Source: an uncultured Porphyromonadaceae bacterium
GTDB lineage: Bacteria; Bacteroidota; Bacteroidia; Bacteroidales; Muribaculaceae
Direction of reading: 5' to 3'
Length of the DNA: 52,926 bases
NCBI GenBank assembly: GCA_900541865.1
Contig: UQLO01000020.1
Location: 1 to 52,926 of the forward strand
In this document: positions 44,461 to 52,695 of the stretch, piece after piece
How the letters are laid out: each line of letters opens with the position of its first letter
Position numbering within the stretch: the stretch's first letter is position 1
Translations under genes and position numbers: made by a program
The notes under the pieces: model-generated
Databases searched by the model: none
The model's input: only the letters and a program-made list of their open reading frames with translations
What the model was told of the DNA's origin: nothing

Positions 44461-45332
44461 AGGCCGGAGCGCTGATAGTATTTGCATTGCTAGCTGTGGC
44501 TGCCGAATCGGCCTTTGGCGGTGTTCCCGACCGCATTGTCTACCACAGCCGAGTGGCCCCGGCAGCTATGCGGAGCGGGCGGGTGGCGCTCGTATGGGCC
44601 GACAGCATCCGATTTGAGGTCGAAGTGCCGCCCTCCGGCGCCGATTCGCCGGACTACGGTTTCGATGCGGCCTATTCCTACTTCCGAGGCGACTCCGCCA
44701 TAGCCACCGGTACCTTCTCCGACCACTATCCGGCCGCGCGAGCCGGAATGAGCCTCAAATTCATCCTTGAAGACGGCCGGGCATATGTGGAAGCCGGCGC
44801 CACTACCGCAAAAGTGACTTTGCCGGTGCAGTTCGACGCCGTGACCGACAGCATTTTTCTCGAAAATCCGGATGGTTTGCGCCTTGTTGGGCAAAGTTGC
44901 CTGACCGACACCATAGCTGCTCCGCGATTCGCACCTTTCGGGAGCGTCGCCGCCCTCGTCGAGGCCGTAGAGGCATCTTCCGACCCCGCCACAGCCCTCT
45001 GGAGCTATCTCGACCGCAACACCAACCACCGACGGGCCATGCCCGGCGGAAACTACCGGCTAGCGACCATCCCCGACGGCGACGGCGGCTATTGGGTTGT
45101 CTATCTGGGCGGAGCGACTGTCAACGCTGACCTTTGGGAGCCACTACGAATCAAGGGGCACCTGGTCAAAACGCCCTTCAGCAACCACTACGACCTCGAA
45201 TGGCTTGGCGCTACCGGACGCGCCGTCAGCAGCGAAGCCTACGCCACCCTCGACCCGAGCACCGGCATCCTCACCCTAAGCTTTCCCCTCCACAACTCCG
45301 AGCTCCGATTCCGCAAGGCTAATCTCCGATAG
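44457..45332 (+). CDS. Exported protein of unknown function
   Basis: The ATG at 44457 overlaps the miaA stop by 4 nt and gives 291 residues with a signal peptide ending at AFG (about residue 20). The mature part is rich in beta strands and is split near residue 175 by a helical segment (SVAALVEAVEASSDPATALWSYLDRNT). The C-terminal half (GGYWVVYLGGATVN, DLWEPLRIKGHL) resembles envelope proteins of other Bacteroidales without a named family. It overlaps the convergent TSCPD gene by 14 nt at the 3' end. Confidence 0.75.
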   Translation: MKAGALIVFALLAVAAESAFGGVPDRIVYHSRVAPAAMRSGRVALVWADSIRFEVEVPPSGADSPDYGFDAAYSYFRGDSAIATGTFSDHYPAARAGMSLKFILEDGRAYVEAGATTAKVTLPVQFDAVTDSIFLENPDGLRLVGQSCLTDTIAAPRFAPFGSVAALVEAVEASSDPATALWSYLDRNTNHRRAMPGGNYRLATIPDGDGGYWVVYLGGATVNADLWEPLRIKGHLVKTPFSNHYDLEWLGATGRAVSSEAYATLDPSTGILTLSFPLHNSELRFRKANLR

Positions 45333-45573
45333 CGTCGGCGATGGCGCGGGCGAACTGGGCCGGGCAGGACGTGCCGCGGCCTTTGCAGTCGATGTCGTTG
45401 AGGCGCTCGACCAGCGTTTGGGCCGGCATACCCTCGGCCAGACGGGCCACGCCCTGAGTATTGCCGTGGCAGCCCCCGGTGAAGACAACGTTGCGAACGG
45501 TGCCGTCGTCGGCGAGGTCGAAATCTATACGGCGTGAGCACACGCCGACGGGAGTATATGTAACGTGTTGCAT
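45319..45573 (-). CDS. Stand-alone TSCPD-domain protein
   Basis: The 84-residue protein starts MQHVTYTPVGVCSRR and contains GGCHGNTQGVARLAEGM and CKGRGTSCPAQFARA; the last Cys motif replaces TSCPD by TSCPA. The TIGR03905/TSCPD group occurs alone or as the C-terminal zinc-binding domain of B12-dependent class II ribonucleotide reductase. The Cys residues at 12, about 36, 65 and 71 could bind metal. The upstream open frame to 45726 runs through the tRNA gene and is not coding. A link to B12 metabolism is tempting because a B12 operon lies next to it, but this is only positional. Confidence 0.78.
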   Translation of the reverse strand: MQHVTYTPVGVCSRRIDFDLADDGTVRNVVFTGGCHGNTQGVARLAEGMPAQTLVERLNDIDCKGRGTSCPAQFARAIADAIGD

Positions 45574-45593
45574 AACAAAAAAAATTACAATCC

Positions 45594-45618
45594 AAAAAAA
45601 GCCGGCGAGACGCCGGCT
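45594..45618 (-). terminator. Intrinsic terminator of tRNA-Leu
   Basis: On the minus strand, an 8-bp stem AGCCGGCG/CGCCGGCT (45618-45611 with 45607-45600, loop of 3 nt) is followed by seven T (45600-45594). It lies 2 nt after the 3' end of the tRNA, a textbook terminator. Confidence 0.92.
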
Positions 45619-45620
45619 TG

Positions 45621-45704
45621 TGCCCGAAATGGGACTCGAACCCATACGGCCGCTATGGCCAAGGGATTTTAAGTCCCTCGTGTCTACCATTCCACCATTC
45701 GGGC
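45621..45704 (-). tRNA. tRNA-Leu(UAA)
   Basis: Read on the minus strand the gene starts GCCCGAATGGTGG and ends with TTTCGGGCA. The acceptor arms GCCCGAA and TTCGGGC pair. The anticodon loop is CTTAAAA with anticodon TAA, for Leu. A long variable arm (TTGGCCATAGCGGCCGT) and the T-loop GGTTCGAGTCC are present, as expected for a class II tRNA. CCA is not encoded; the bases after the discriminator are CAA. Confidence 0.95.
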
Positions 45705-45713
45705 GCGGCACGG

Positions 45714-45745
45714 CAAAGTTACGCATTTTTTGCTACCCAGCCAAA
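45714..45745 (-). promoter_or_regulatory. Promoter of tRNA-Leu
   Basis: On the minus strand TTTG (45745-45742), 20 bp, then TAACTTTG (45721-45714): a perfect Bacteroidetes promoter 10 nt before the tRNA. It is divergent from the B12 operon promoter about 100 bp away. Confidence 0.85.
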
Positions 45746-45817
45746 TTTCACCCTACCTTAAGACAGTGGGCTGTCGTCGAGGGGTTCCAAAAGTGCGGTA
45801 ATGTCGGGAATTTTGCT

Positions 45818-45825
45818 TAACTTTG
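45818..45825 (+). promoter_or_regulatory. -7 box of the B12 uptake operon
   Basis: TAACTTTG at 45818-45825 is a perfect match. Transcription would start near 45831, right at the beginning of the riboswitch. No clear TTTG box is found 19-21 bp upstream. Confidence 0.65.
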
Positions 45826-45833
45826 CGGTGGCC

Positions 45834-45960
45834 AAGCAGGGAACCGGGTGCGAGTCCCGGACAGTCCCGCTGCTGTGAGCCCTGAAAACACCTGCGCACA
45901 ATGCCACTGGGTCACCCCGGGAAGGCGCGCGGGGACTGGGGCGAGTCAGAATACCTGCGG
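45834..45960 (+). promoter_or_regulatory. Cobalamin riboswitch (AdoCbl/B12 aptamer)
   Basis: P1 closes GCAGG (45836-45840) with CCTGC (45954-45958). The aptamer has AGGGAA (45838-45843), a hairpin GGGTGCGAGTCCC, GCCACTG (45903-45909), GGGAAGGCG (45919-45927) and the B12 box variant CGAGTCAGAATACCTGC (45942-45958). Each is at its expected place. About 110 nt remain before the receptor ATG (46073) for an expression platform. Binding of cobalamin would reduce expression of the four genes downstream. Confidence 0.92.
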
Positions 45961-46072
45961 CCGAATCCAATGTGGAACCGCGACCCGCGAGGACGGGCGC
46001 CTCCTCCGCGGCACCGCGCAAGCTGCCGCCAGGGCGCATGGTCATCCCGGGCTTAAAGCCATTTTCTGCACA

Positions 46073-48064
46073 ATGCGCTTCATATCAGTTATCATTCTGC
46101 TGTCGTATGCTGTCCTTTCGGCCTTCGGAGCCAATCCGGCGCCCGACGACACTGTGCATCTCGACGCCGTGGTGGTCACGGCTCGCCAGAATTTCAAGGA
46201 CGTCATTCCGGCGCAGACACTTCGCGGCGCCGAGCTCGAGGGCTTGCGCTCGCAGAGCGTGGCCGATGCCCTTCGCTACTTCTCGGGCGTTCAGCTCAAG
46301 GACTACGGCGGTGTGGGCGGCATCAAGACGGTCAATATACGCAGTATGGGCACCAACCATATGGGGGTGTACTACAACGGGGTCGAGCTTGGCAACGCGC
46401 AGAACGGCCAGGTCGACCTTGGCAAGTACTCGATGGACAACGTTGAGGCCATATCGCTCTACAACGGCCAGCGGAGCAACGTGTTCCAGAGCGCCCGCGA
46501 GTTCGGCAACGCCGGCAGCATCTATATCACCACGCGCGTTCCTCGCTTCGCGCCGGGCAAAACGAGCAATATGCGGGCCGGCTTCCGCACGGGATCGTTC
46601 GACTACATAAATCCTTACATCACCTTCGAGTACAAGCTGAGCGAGAGCCTGAGCGCATCGTTCAGCGGCGAGTGGGTCAACGCTTCGGGCAAGTACAAGT
46701 TCCGCTACCGGCGTGTGACGCCTTCGGGCGACCTTGCCTACGACACCACGGCGACTCGCCAGAACGGCGACATCGACGCCATCCGCTTCGAAGGCGGCCT
46801 CAACGGCACGCTGTCGAACAAGGGCTACTGGAAGGCTTATATCTACCACTACAACTCGGAGCGCGGTGTGCCGGGGGCCATTGTCAACAACGTGTGGCGT
46901 CGCGGCGAGCGCCTCTGGGACCGCAACTCCTTCGCGCAGGCCTCGGGCGAATACCGCTTTTCGCGGCTTTACAGCGCGCGGGTGAATTTCAAGTACGCTT
47001 TCGACTACACGCGCTATGTCAACAACGACGACAAGCTCATCAAAGTCGACAACGTCTATAAGCAGAAGGAAGTCTATTTCTCGTGGGCCAACCGCTTCAA
47101 CATCCGGCCCAACTGGGAGGTGTCGGCGGCCTACGACCTGCAGTGGAACGGTCTGAGCGAGTATATGAGCGTGCACCGGCTTACGCACTGGGCGTCGTTG
47201 GCGACAGCTTTTTCGGCGGGCGAGGTGCTTCGCGTGCAGGCCAGCGCCCTTGCCACCATAGTCGACGAGGAGCAGCGCGACCGCGACAACGCTCCCGACA
47301 AATTCAAGTTCACCCCGGCGGTGTTCGCCTCGCTGAAGCCGCTTCGGGCGCACAATCTGGTTGTTCGCGCCTTCTACAAGCAGAGCTACCGCATGCCGAC
47401 CTTCAACGACCTGTACTACACCGACATGGGCAATGCATATCTCAAGCCCGAAACGGCGATACAGTACAACGCCGGTGTGCTCTACGACATTGAGCCGGCC
47501 ATACCGTGGCTGACTTATCTTCGCGTTGGCGCCGACGTGTACTACAACGACGTCAAGGACAAAATCGTGGCCTACCCCAAGGGGCAGCAGTTCCGCTGGA
47601 CCATGCTCAATCTGGGGCGGGTGCACATCACCGGCATCGACGCCCAGCTCTGGGCCACCTTTCAGCTGCCGGCGCATATCGAGCTTACCACCAAATTCCA
47701 GTACACCTACCAGAAAGCTATCGACGTTACCAATCCCGCCGACAACTACTACCGCCACCAGATACCCTACATACCGTGGCACAGCGGGTCGGCTGTGCTG
47801 ATGGCGCAGTGGCGCGGCTGGTTCCTGTCGTATTCCTACATCTACACCGGCGAGCGCTACAACCAGCAGGAAAACATACGCTACAACTATACCCAGCCGT
47901 GGTATACCTCGGACGTTGCGCTCAACAAGACCTGGCGAATCCGCAAAGTGAGCCTCAAGGCCACCGTGGAGGTCAACAACCTCTTCAACCAGGACTACGA
48001 CGTGATTCTGAACTATCCGATGCCCAAGCGCAACTATCGCTTCGGCGTCTCTGTGGAAATATAA
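46073..48064 (+). CDS. btuB: BtuB-like TonB-dependent cobalamin receptor
   Basis: The ATG at 46073 gives 663 residues; the open frame upstream is the riboswitch. A signal peptide ends near residue 19 (SAFGA). The TonB box region is DTVHLDAVVVTA, and a plug domain follows (ALRYFSGVQLKDYGGVGGIK and VYYNGVELGNAQNGQVDLG). The rest is a 22-strand type barrel with the terminal signature NYRFGVSVEI. Its position directly behind a cobalamin riboswitch and before a BtuG-like lipoprotein makes B12 (or a corrinoid) the most likely substrate. It lacks the CarboxypepD_reg N-domain of SusC proteins. Confidence 0.9.
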   Translation: MRFISVIILLSYAVLSAFGANPAPDDTVHLDAVVVTARQNFKDVIPAQTLRGAELEGLRSQSVADALRYFSGVQLKDYGGVGGIKTVNIRSMGTNHMGVYYNGVELGNAQNGQVDLGKYSMDNVEAISLYNGQRSNVFQSAREFGNAGSIYITTRVPRFAPGKTSNMRAGFRTGSFDYINPYITFEYKLSESLSASFSGEWVNASGKYKFRYRRVTPSGDLAYDTTATRQNGDIDAIRFEGGLNGTLSNKGYWKAYIYHYNSERGVPGAIVNNVWRRGERLWDRNSFAQASGEYRFSRLYSARVNFKYAFDYTRYVNNDDKLIKVDNVYKQKEVYFSWANRFNIRPNWEVSAAYDLQWNGLSEYMSVHRLTHWASLATAFSAGEVLRVQASALATIVDEEQRDRDNAPDKFKFTPAVFASLKPLRAHNLVVRAFYKQSYRMPTFNDLYYTDMGNAYLKPETAIQYNAGVLYDIEPAIPWLTYLRVGADVYYNDVKDKIVAYPKGQQFRWTMLNLGRVHITGIDAQLWATFQLPAHIELTTKFQYTYQKAIDVTNPADNYYRHQIPYIPWHSGSAVLMAQWRGWFLSYSYIYTGERYNQQENIRYNYTQPWYTSDVALNKTWRIRKVSLKATVEVNNLFNQDYDVILNYPMPKRNYRFGVSVEI

Positions 48065-48077
48065 ACCTCTCTCCAAC

Positions 48078-49232
48078 ATGAAATTATTCAAACTCCTCAT
48101 CCTGGCGGCAGCGGTGACGACGCTGTGGGGCTGCCGGCACGACGAGCTGGTGGTGCCCACAGAGTACGACCTGCTGCCCGACGGCCCGGACACGGAAGCC
48201 TCGCCGCCGGGCATGTACCTTCTCAACGAGGGCAATATGGGTTCGAACAAGGCGTCGATCGACTACGTCGACTTCCGCAACGGCTACTACTCGCGCAATC
48301 TCTACCCGGAGCGCAACCCGACCGTGGTCAAGGAGCTGGGCGATGTCGGCAACGACATCCAAATCTACGGCTCGCGCCTGTATGCGGTTATCAACTGCTC
48401 GCACAAGGTGGAGGTGATGGACAAGCACACCCTTGAGCGCATCGGCCAAATCGACATTCCCAACTGCCGCTATATCCGCTTCAGCCGGGGGCGCGCCTAC
48501 GTGACGTCCTACGTCGGGCCGGTGCAGATGGACCCCGACGCGCAGCAGGGTGCCGTCTTCGAGGTCGACACCGCCACTTTGCAAATCACCAACCGCTGCA
48601 CCGTAGGCTACCAGCCCGACGAGCTGGAAATCATGGGCGAGTATATCTACGTGGCCAACTCAGGCGGCTATCGCGCTCCGAACTACGACCGCACCGTCTC
48701 GGTGGTGGAGCGCCAGGGTATGAAGCAGGTTCAGAAAATCAACGTAGGCATCAACCTGCACCGCATACGCGCCGACCGCTACGGCAAGCTGTGGGTGACA
48801 TCGCGCGGCGACTACAACGGCATCCGCTCCAAACTCTTCGTGCTGGAGCGCGAAAGCCGCTGGAGCAAGAATATGGTCGTCGCCGACACGCTCAACATAC
48901 CGTGCTCGGAGATGGCCATCTGCGGCGACTCGCTCTACTTCTACTCGGCCGAGTGGAGCAACGCCGCCGAGCGCAACGTGGTGTCGTACGGTATCATCGA
49001 TGTGCGCACCAAGAAGCTGGTTGCCGACAATTTCATCACCGACGGCACCGAGGCCGACATCGAGGTGCCCTACGGCATCGCGGTGAACCCGACCACGGGC
49101 GACATCTTCGTTACCGACGCCAAAAACTACGTGTCGTCCGGGCAGCTCCACTGCTATGGCCGCGACGGGCGCCGCAAGTGGTCTGTACGCACGGGCGACA
49201 TACCCGCCCACATGGTTTTTATGGATGAATAA
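48078..49232 (+). CDS. BtuG-like surface lipoprotein with a YncE-type beta-propeller
   Basis: The 384-residue protein has the lipobox LWGC (Cys19) followed by Arg-His-Asp-Glu, a surface-export pattern. The mature protein is a beta-propeller of the DUF5074/YncE type: repeated units such as DIQIYGSRLYAVINCSH, ELEIMGEYIYVANSGG, NLHRIRADRYGKLWVTS and YGIAVNPTTGDIFVTDA. BtuG proteins of Bacteroides sit on BtuB and capture B12 at the surface. The position directly after a BtuB gene and behind a B12 riboswitch supports this. The gap to btuB is 13 nt. The assignment is inferred from fold and context. Confidence 0.85.
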   Translation: MKLFKLLILAAAVTTLWGCRHDELVVPTEYDLLPDGPDTEASPPGMYLLNEGNMGSNKASIDYVDFRNGYYSRNLYPERNPTVVKELGDVGNDIQIYGSRLYAVINCSHKVEVMDKHTLERIGQIDIPNCRYIRFSRGRAYVTSYVGPVQMDPDAQQGAVFEVDTATLQITNRCTVGYQPDELEIMGEYIYVANSGGYRAPNYDRTVSVVERQGMKQVQKINVGINLHRIRADRYGKLWVTSRGDYNGIRSKLFVLERESRWSKNMVVADTLNIPCSEMAICGDSLYFYSAEWSNAAERNVVSYGIIDVRTKKLVADNFITDGTEADIEVPYGIAVNPTTGDIFVTDAKNYVSSGQLHCYGRDGRRKWSVRTGDIPAHMVFMDE

Positions 49233-49236
49233 GGCA

Positions 49237-50433
49237 ATGAAACGCAGTATATTGTACATATTGGCAGGCCTGCTGATGGCGAGCTGCTCGTCGGAGCCGC
49301 AGATGGTGGGCATCGGCATCGACGCCGTCTACTCCACCTACCGCATGCGCACCCTGCGGCTGCATCCTGAGTTCAGCGGCACGGGCTACCGCTGGAGTAT
49401 GGACGGCAGCGACGGCAGCGACTCGGTGGTATGCACCGACCGGACGATGTACTTCGTGGCGCCGTCGGCGGGCGAGTACCGCATCCGGCTCCACATCGAC
49501 TCACCCACCGACCCCGTCGACCACGAGGTGCTCGTCAAGGTTTGGGACGAGGAGATAGTCTACACGCGCTACATCACCGCCGTCCACGAATACCGGCCGG
49601 CGCCGGGACAGTTCGTCAACGAGCTGCCCAAATACGAGGCGGGCGACACCGAGGCCACCATGTGCGCCAAGGTGCTCGACTGCATAGGGGGTCGCAACGA
49701 CATTCTGGTGAGTCTTGGCGCCTACGGCGGCTACGTGACCTTCTCCTTCGACCATACTGTTCTCAACGTGCCGGGCGAATACGATTTCCGCATCGACGGC
49801 AACGCCTTCTACGCCGCCACCAACCCCAATCCCGACGCCCCGGACGAGGGGGGCTCGTCGGAGCCGGGAATAGTGATGGTGTCGCTCGACGAAAACGGCA
49901 ACGGCCTGCCGGACGACACCTGGTACGAGCTTGCCGGCTCGGAATACCACAGCTCGGCGACGGCCCACGGCTACTCTGTGACTTATCGGCGGCCGGCGGC
50001 CGACCACGAGGCGGTGCGGGTCGACAACACCATCATCGACGGTGAATATATCGGCTACACGGCCTCCGACGGCACCGAGGGCTATATCCAAAAACTCATC
50101 TACCACCGCCAGGACTACTGGCCGGCCTGGATCGACGCCGAGACGCTCACCTTCCGCGGCTCGCGGCTGGCGCCGAACGCCGTCGACGAGAGCGGACAAG
50201 GGTCGTACTACGTGCAGTACTCCTACCCGTGGGGCTACGCCGACAACCAGCCCAACAATATGTCGGACCGCGTCAGCTTCAACATCGATTGGGCGGTCGA
50301 CTCGCTCGGCCGGCCGGTGCGGCTGCCGGGCGCCGACTTTATCCGCGTCTACACCGCCATCCAGCAGCAGTGCGGCTGGCTGGGCGAGACGTCGACCGAA
50401 ATATCGCGCGCCGAAGACCTCCACATTCAATAA
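49237..50433 (+). CDS. PKD-like surface lipoprotein of the B12 operon, function unknown
   Basis: The ATG at 49237 gives 398 residues; one at 49225 overlaps the BtuG-like stop and is an alternative. The signal ends in the lipobox MASC (Cys17), followed by Ser-Ser-Glu. Residues about 25-105 look like a PKD/Ig-like domain (YRWSMDGSDGSDSVV, APSAGEYRIRLHID). Residues about 135-398 form a separate domain with LVSLGAYGGYVTFSFDH, DENGNGLPDDTWYELAGSEY and a C-terminal region DFIRVYTAIQQQCGWLGETSTEI. Homologues occur in Bacteroidetes B12 loci as conserved cell-surface proteins. A second corrinoid-binding role (as for BtuH) is possible but not shown by the sequence. Confidence 0.75.
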   Translation: MKRSILYILAGLLMASCSSEPQMVGIGIDAVYSTYRMRTLRLHPEFSGTGYRWSMDGSDGSDSVVCTDRTMYFVAPSAGEYRIRLHIDSPTDPVDHEVLVKVWDEEIVYTRYITAVHEYRPAPGQFVNELPKYEAGDTEATMCAKVLDCIGGRNDILVSLGAYGGYVTFSFDHTVLNVPGEYDFRIDGNAFYAATNPNPDAPDEGGSSEPGIVMVSLDENGNGLPDDTWYELAGSEYHSSATAHGYSVTYRRPAADHEAVRVDNTIIDGEYIGYTASDGTEGYIQKLIYHRQDYWPAWIDAETLTFRGSRLAPNAVDESGQGSYYVQYSYPWGYADNQPNNMSDRVSFNIDWAVDSLGRPVRLPGADFIRVYTAIQQQCGWLGETSTEISRAEDLHIQ

Positions 50434-50451
50434 ACTCAACCATAATCTGAT

Positions 50452-52269
50452 ATGAAAAAGCTCCTCCTTGCCCTGGCTGCCCTGGCCATAGCGACCGGCG
50501 CCCGCGCCTTCGACGAAAACGACCTCACCAGCGGCGTTTTTGTGCTCAACGAAGACTGGTATGGCCACCAGAACTCGACCATAAATATGTGGTATCCCGA
50601 CCAGGACGACCCCTTCGGCAACGTCTACTACCGCGTGTTCCAGTCCAAAAATCCGGGACATGAGATAGGCTGCACCGCGCAGTACGCCCAAATTTTCGGA
50701 GGCCGCATCTACATAATGGCCAAGCAGCACATGGATCCGGGCACGCACACCCCGGGCGGACGGCTTACGGTGGCGCAGGCCTCGACAATGGGCATGCTGG
50801 AGCAGTTTCAGGTCATCAACCCGCTGGGGATACCCTCGACCACGGGAACGTCGTCGAGCGCGCTGGGCGACGGCCGCGCCTGCTGCGGCGTCACTCCCGA
50901 GAAGGTATACCTTGGCACCAACAACGGCATCTACATCTACAACACGTCGTCGCGCACCATCTCCGGGCCTATCGAAGGCACCGCCAACCCGCTCATAACG
51001 GGCCAGGAGCAGACGCAGGACGGCCAAGGGCCGCTCTACCGGAACCAAATCGGCATGATGATACGCCTTCAGGACTATGTGCTGGCCATTCAGCAGGATC
51101 GCGGAGTGCTGGTTATCGATCCGGTGAGCGACAGCGTGCTGCGAGTCATCGAAGGCTGCTTCAGCACTATGGTGCAGGCTGCCGACGGCAGTGTGTGGGT
51201 AGGCGAGAACCTTGCGGACCCCAACGCCGTCAATAAGTTCGGCGTTCCGCTCAACCAATATCCCTACGGCACCGACGGTGACGCCTGGGACGGCCGCGGC
51301 CTTCTCCGCATCGACCCCTATACCCTTGCCACCGAGCGCATCACCATCAGCCTCGCCGAAGCGGGCGTGCCGCAGAGCTGGTATGCCTGGACAGCGGGCA
51401 AACTGACGGCGTCGGCCAAGCGCAACTGCCTCTATTTCACCTATGCCGTGCCGTCGGCCGGTCTCGACATGCGCTACTACGACACCCACCTCTTCCGCTT
51501 CGACACCGACACCCGCGAGTGCACTCTCATCTACGACGCCTCCGAAGAAGACCTTAACTTCTACGGTTGCTCGGTGCGCGTGAGCCCTGTCGACGACGAG
51601 CTGTACTGCAACTTCTTCGTGGGACGCAACATAGCGGCCACGCAGTGGATCTACCGCCGGTTCGCCGACAACGGCGCCTCCACCGACGCTCTCCGCGAAA
51701 CCGCCGCCGCTCAGCTGATCGACAATTACTGGTATCCGGCGCTGTTTGTCTTCCCCGACAATGCCGCACCGGTGGTGTCGGGGATGCCGACCGACATCGA
51801 ACTCTCCGACGGACCCGAAACCATCGACCTGCGCGGCAAGGCCACCGACGCCGACAGCCCGGCGGCGGCCATAGTGACCCGCATCACCGGCAACACCAAT
51901 CCGGCAGCGGTGGCCGCCACCATAGTTGGCGGCGAGCTGACCCTCACGCCGGGCATGGAGTCGGGCACGGCCGATATCACCGTGCAGTTCGACTCCAACG
52001 GCCTGACGGCCGATGCCACCGTCAGCGTGACAAACCCCACCAGCGGCATCAGCGCGGCCACCGCGCAGGCCCTCACCCTGCGGCGCGCCGGCAACCGGCT
52101 GACCGTAGGCGGCATAGCCGGCGCCGACGGCACCCCGGTAAGCGTCTACAACGCCCAGGGCGCATTGGTTGCCACCGGCACTTCGACCGGCGGGACGGCG
52201 CGCCTCACCGTCCCCGCCTCCGGCCTGCTCATCGTCCGCACCCCCGCCGCCGCCGCCAAAACCCTCTGA
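50452..52269 (+). CDS. DUF5074-like beta-propeller secreted protein of the B12 operon, function unknown
   Basis: The 605-residue protein has a signal peptide ending ARA (about residue 19) and no lipobox, unlike its two predecessors. The N-terminal 420 residues look like a propeller (GVFVLNEDWYGHQNSTINMW, YLGTNNGIYIYNTSS, GSVWVGENL, WYAWTAGKL, CTLIYDASEEDLNFYG). An Ig/BIg-like domain follows (about 430-530; APVVSGMPTDIELSDGPE). The last 70 residues (RAGNRLTVGGIAGADGTPVSVYNAQG, ending AAAAKTL) resemble a type IX secretion sorting tail of variable quality. It is the last gene before a terminator and may be exported to the surface by the type IX system. Confidence 0.75.
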   Translation: MKKLLLALAALAIATGARAFDENDLTSGVFVLNEDWYGHQNSTINMWYPDQDDPFGNVYYRVFQSKNPGHEIGCTAQYAQIFGGRIYIMAKQHMDPGTHTPGGRLTVAQASTMGMLEQFQVINPLGIPSTTGTSSSALGDGRACCGVTPEKVYLGTNNGIYIYNTSSRTISGPIEGTANPLITGQEQTQDGQGPLYRNQIGMMIRLQDYVLAIQQDRGVLVIDPVSDSVLRVIEGCFSTMVQAADGSVWVGENLADPNAVNKFGVPLNQYPYGTDGDAWDGRGLLRIDPYTLATERITISLAEAGVPQSWYAWTAGKLTASAKRNCLYFTYAVPSAGLDMRYYDTHLFRFDTDTRECTLIYDASEEDLNFYGCSVRVSPVDDELYCNFFVGRNIAATQWIYRRFADNGASTDALRETAAAQLIDNYWYPALFVFPDNAAPVVSGMPTDIELSDGPETIDLRGKATDADSPAAAIVTRITGNTNPAAVAATIVGGELTLTPGMESGTADITVQFDSNGLTADATVSVTNPTSGISAATAQALTLRRAGNRLTVGGIAGADGTPVSVYNAQGALVATGTSTGGTARLTVPASGLLIVRTPAAAAKTL

Positions 52270-52276
52270 CCAAAAC

Positions 52277-52302
52277 AAGCCCGGGGCGACAACCCCGGGC
52301 TT
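52277..52302 (+). terminator. Terminator of the B12 operon
   Basis: AAGCCCGGGG (52277-52286) pairs with CCCCGGGCTT (52293-52302) around a 6-nt loop, 7 nt after the stop of the fourth gene. The tail is ATTGTAT rather than a T run. Confidence 0.8.
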
Positions 52303-52455
52303 ATTGTATAAAAGAAAGTTTGCTCAAGGTTAAGGGGAGTTATACAGGCTCCGGACTTCAGAGAGACTGTGGATCTGGCCGTTCCACTTGGGAAAATTGC
52401 CCGACACGCGGCTTCGCTGATGATGTCGACATCTACCGCGCGTCAAGGCTCTGGG

Positions 52456-52530
52456 GCGGGGATTTGCAATCCCCGCTGACCGGGCGAAACTAACTTTCTC
52501 CGAGCAAAGGAGATTTGCAATCCGCGCTAC
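52456..52530. repeat. REP-like palindromes
   Basis: At 52456-52476 the arms GCGGGGATT and AATCCCCGC form a perfect 9-bp stem with the loop TGC. A degenerate copy at about 52511-52530 keeps GATTTGCAATCC. Short palindromes of this kind resemble REP sequences associated with RAYT transposases in other bacteria; no such gene lies in the window. Confidence 0.65.
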
Positions 52531-52613
52531 ATAAATGTGTCTAATCTATTGAAGGAGAACCCCATAAGGGTTCAATAGGACAGCCCCCGAAAACGCCCCA
52601 CCACATAGAAGCC

Positions 52614-52694
52614 GCGACCCCGTCAGGGGGTCGAACACGGTCCGCAGACGCCTTTGGGCTGATTTCGCGGAGGTTCGACCCCTGACGGGGTCGC
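52614..52694. repeat. 22-bp inverted repeat with a 36-nt spacer
   Basis: The left arm (52614-52636, starting GCGACCCCGTCAGG and ending GGTCGAAC) is complementary to the right arm (52673-52694, GTTCGACCCC to GGGGTCGC), differing by one extra G. The transcript would fold into a very stable hairpin. The right arm directly joins the 113-bp tandem repeat. Confidence 0.85.
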
Positions 52695-52695
52695 T

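Noticed and set aside
45848..46072. An N-terminal extension of the BtuB-like protein
   Set aside because: The sequence folds as a cobalamin riboswitch, and the true signal peptide begins at 46073.
49501..52278. A 925-codon open frame opposite the last two B12-operon genes
   Set aside because: Composition and phase are those of an antisense shadow of strongly supported plus-strand genes.
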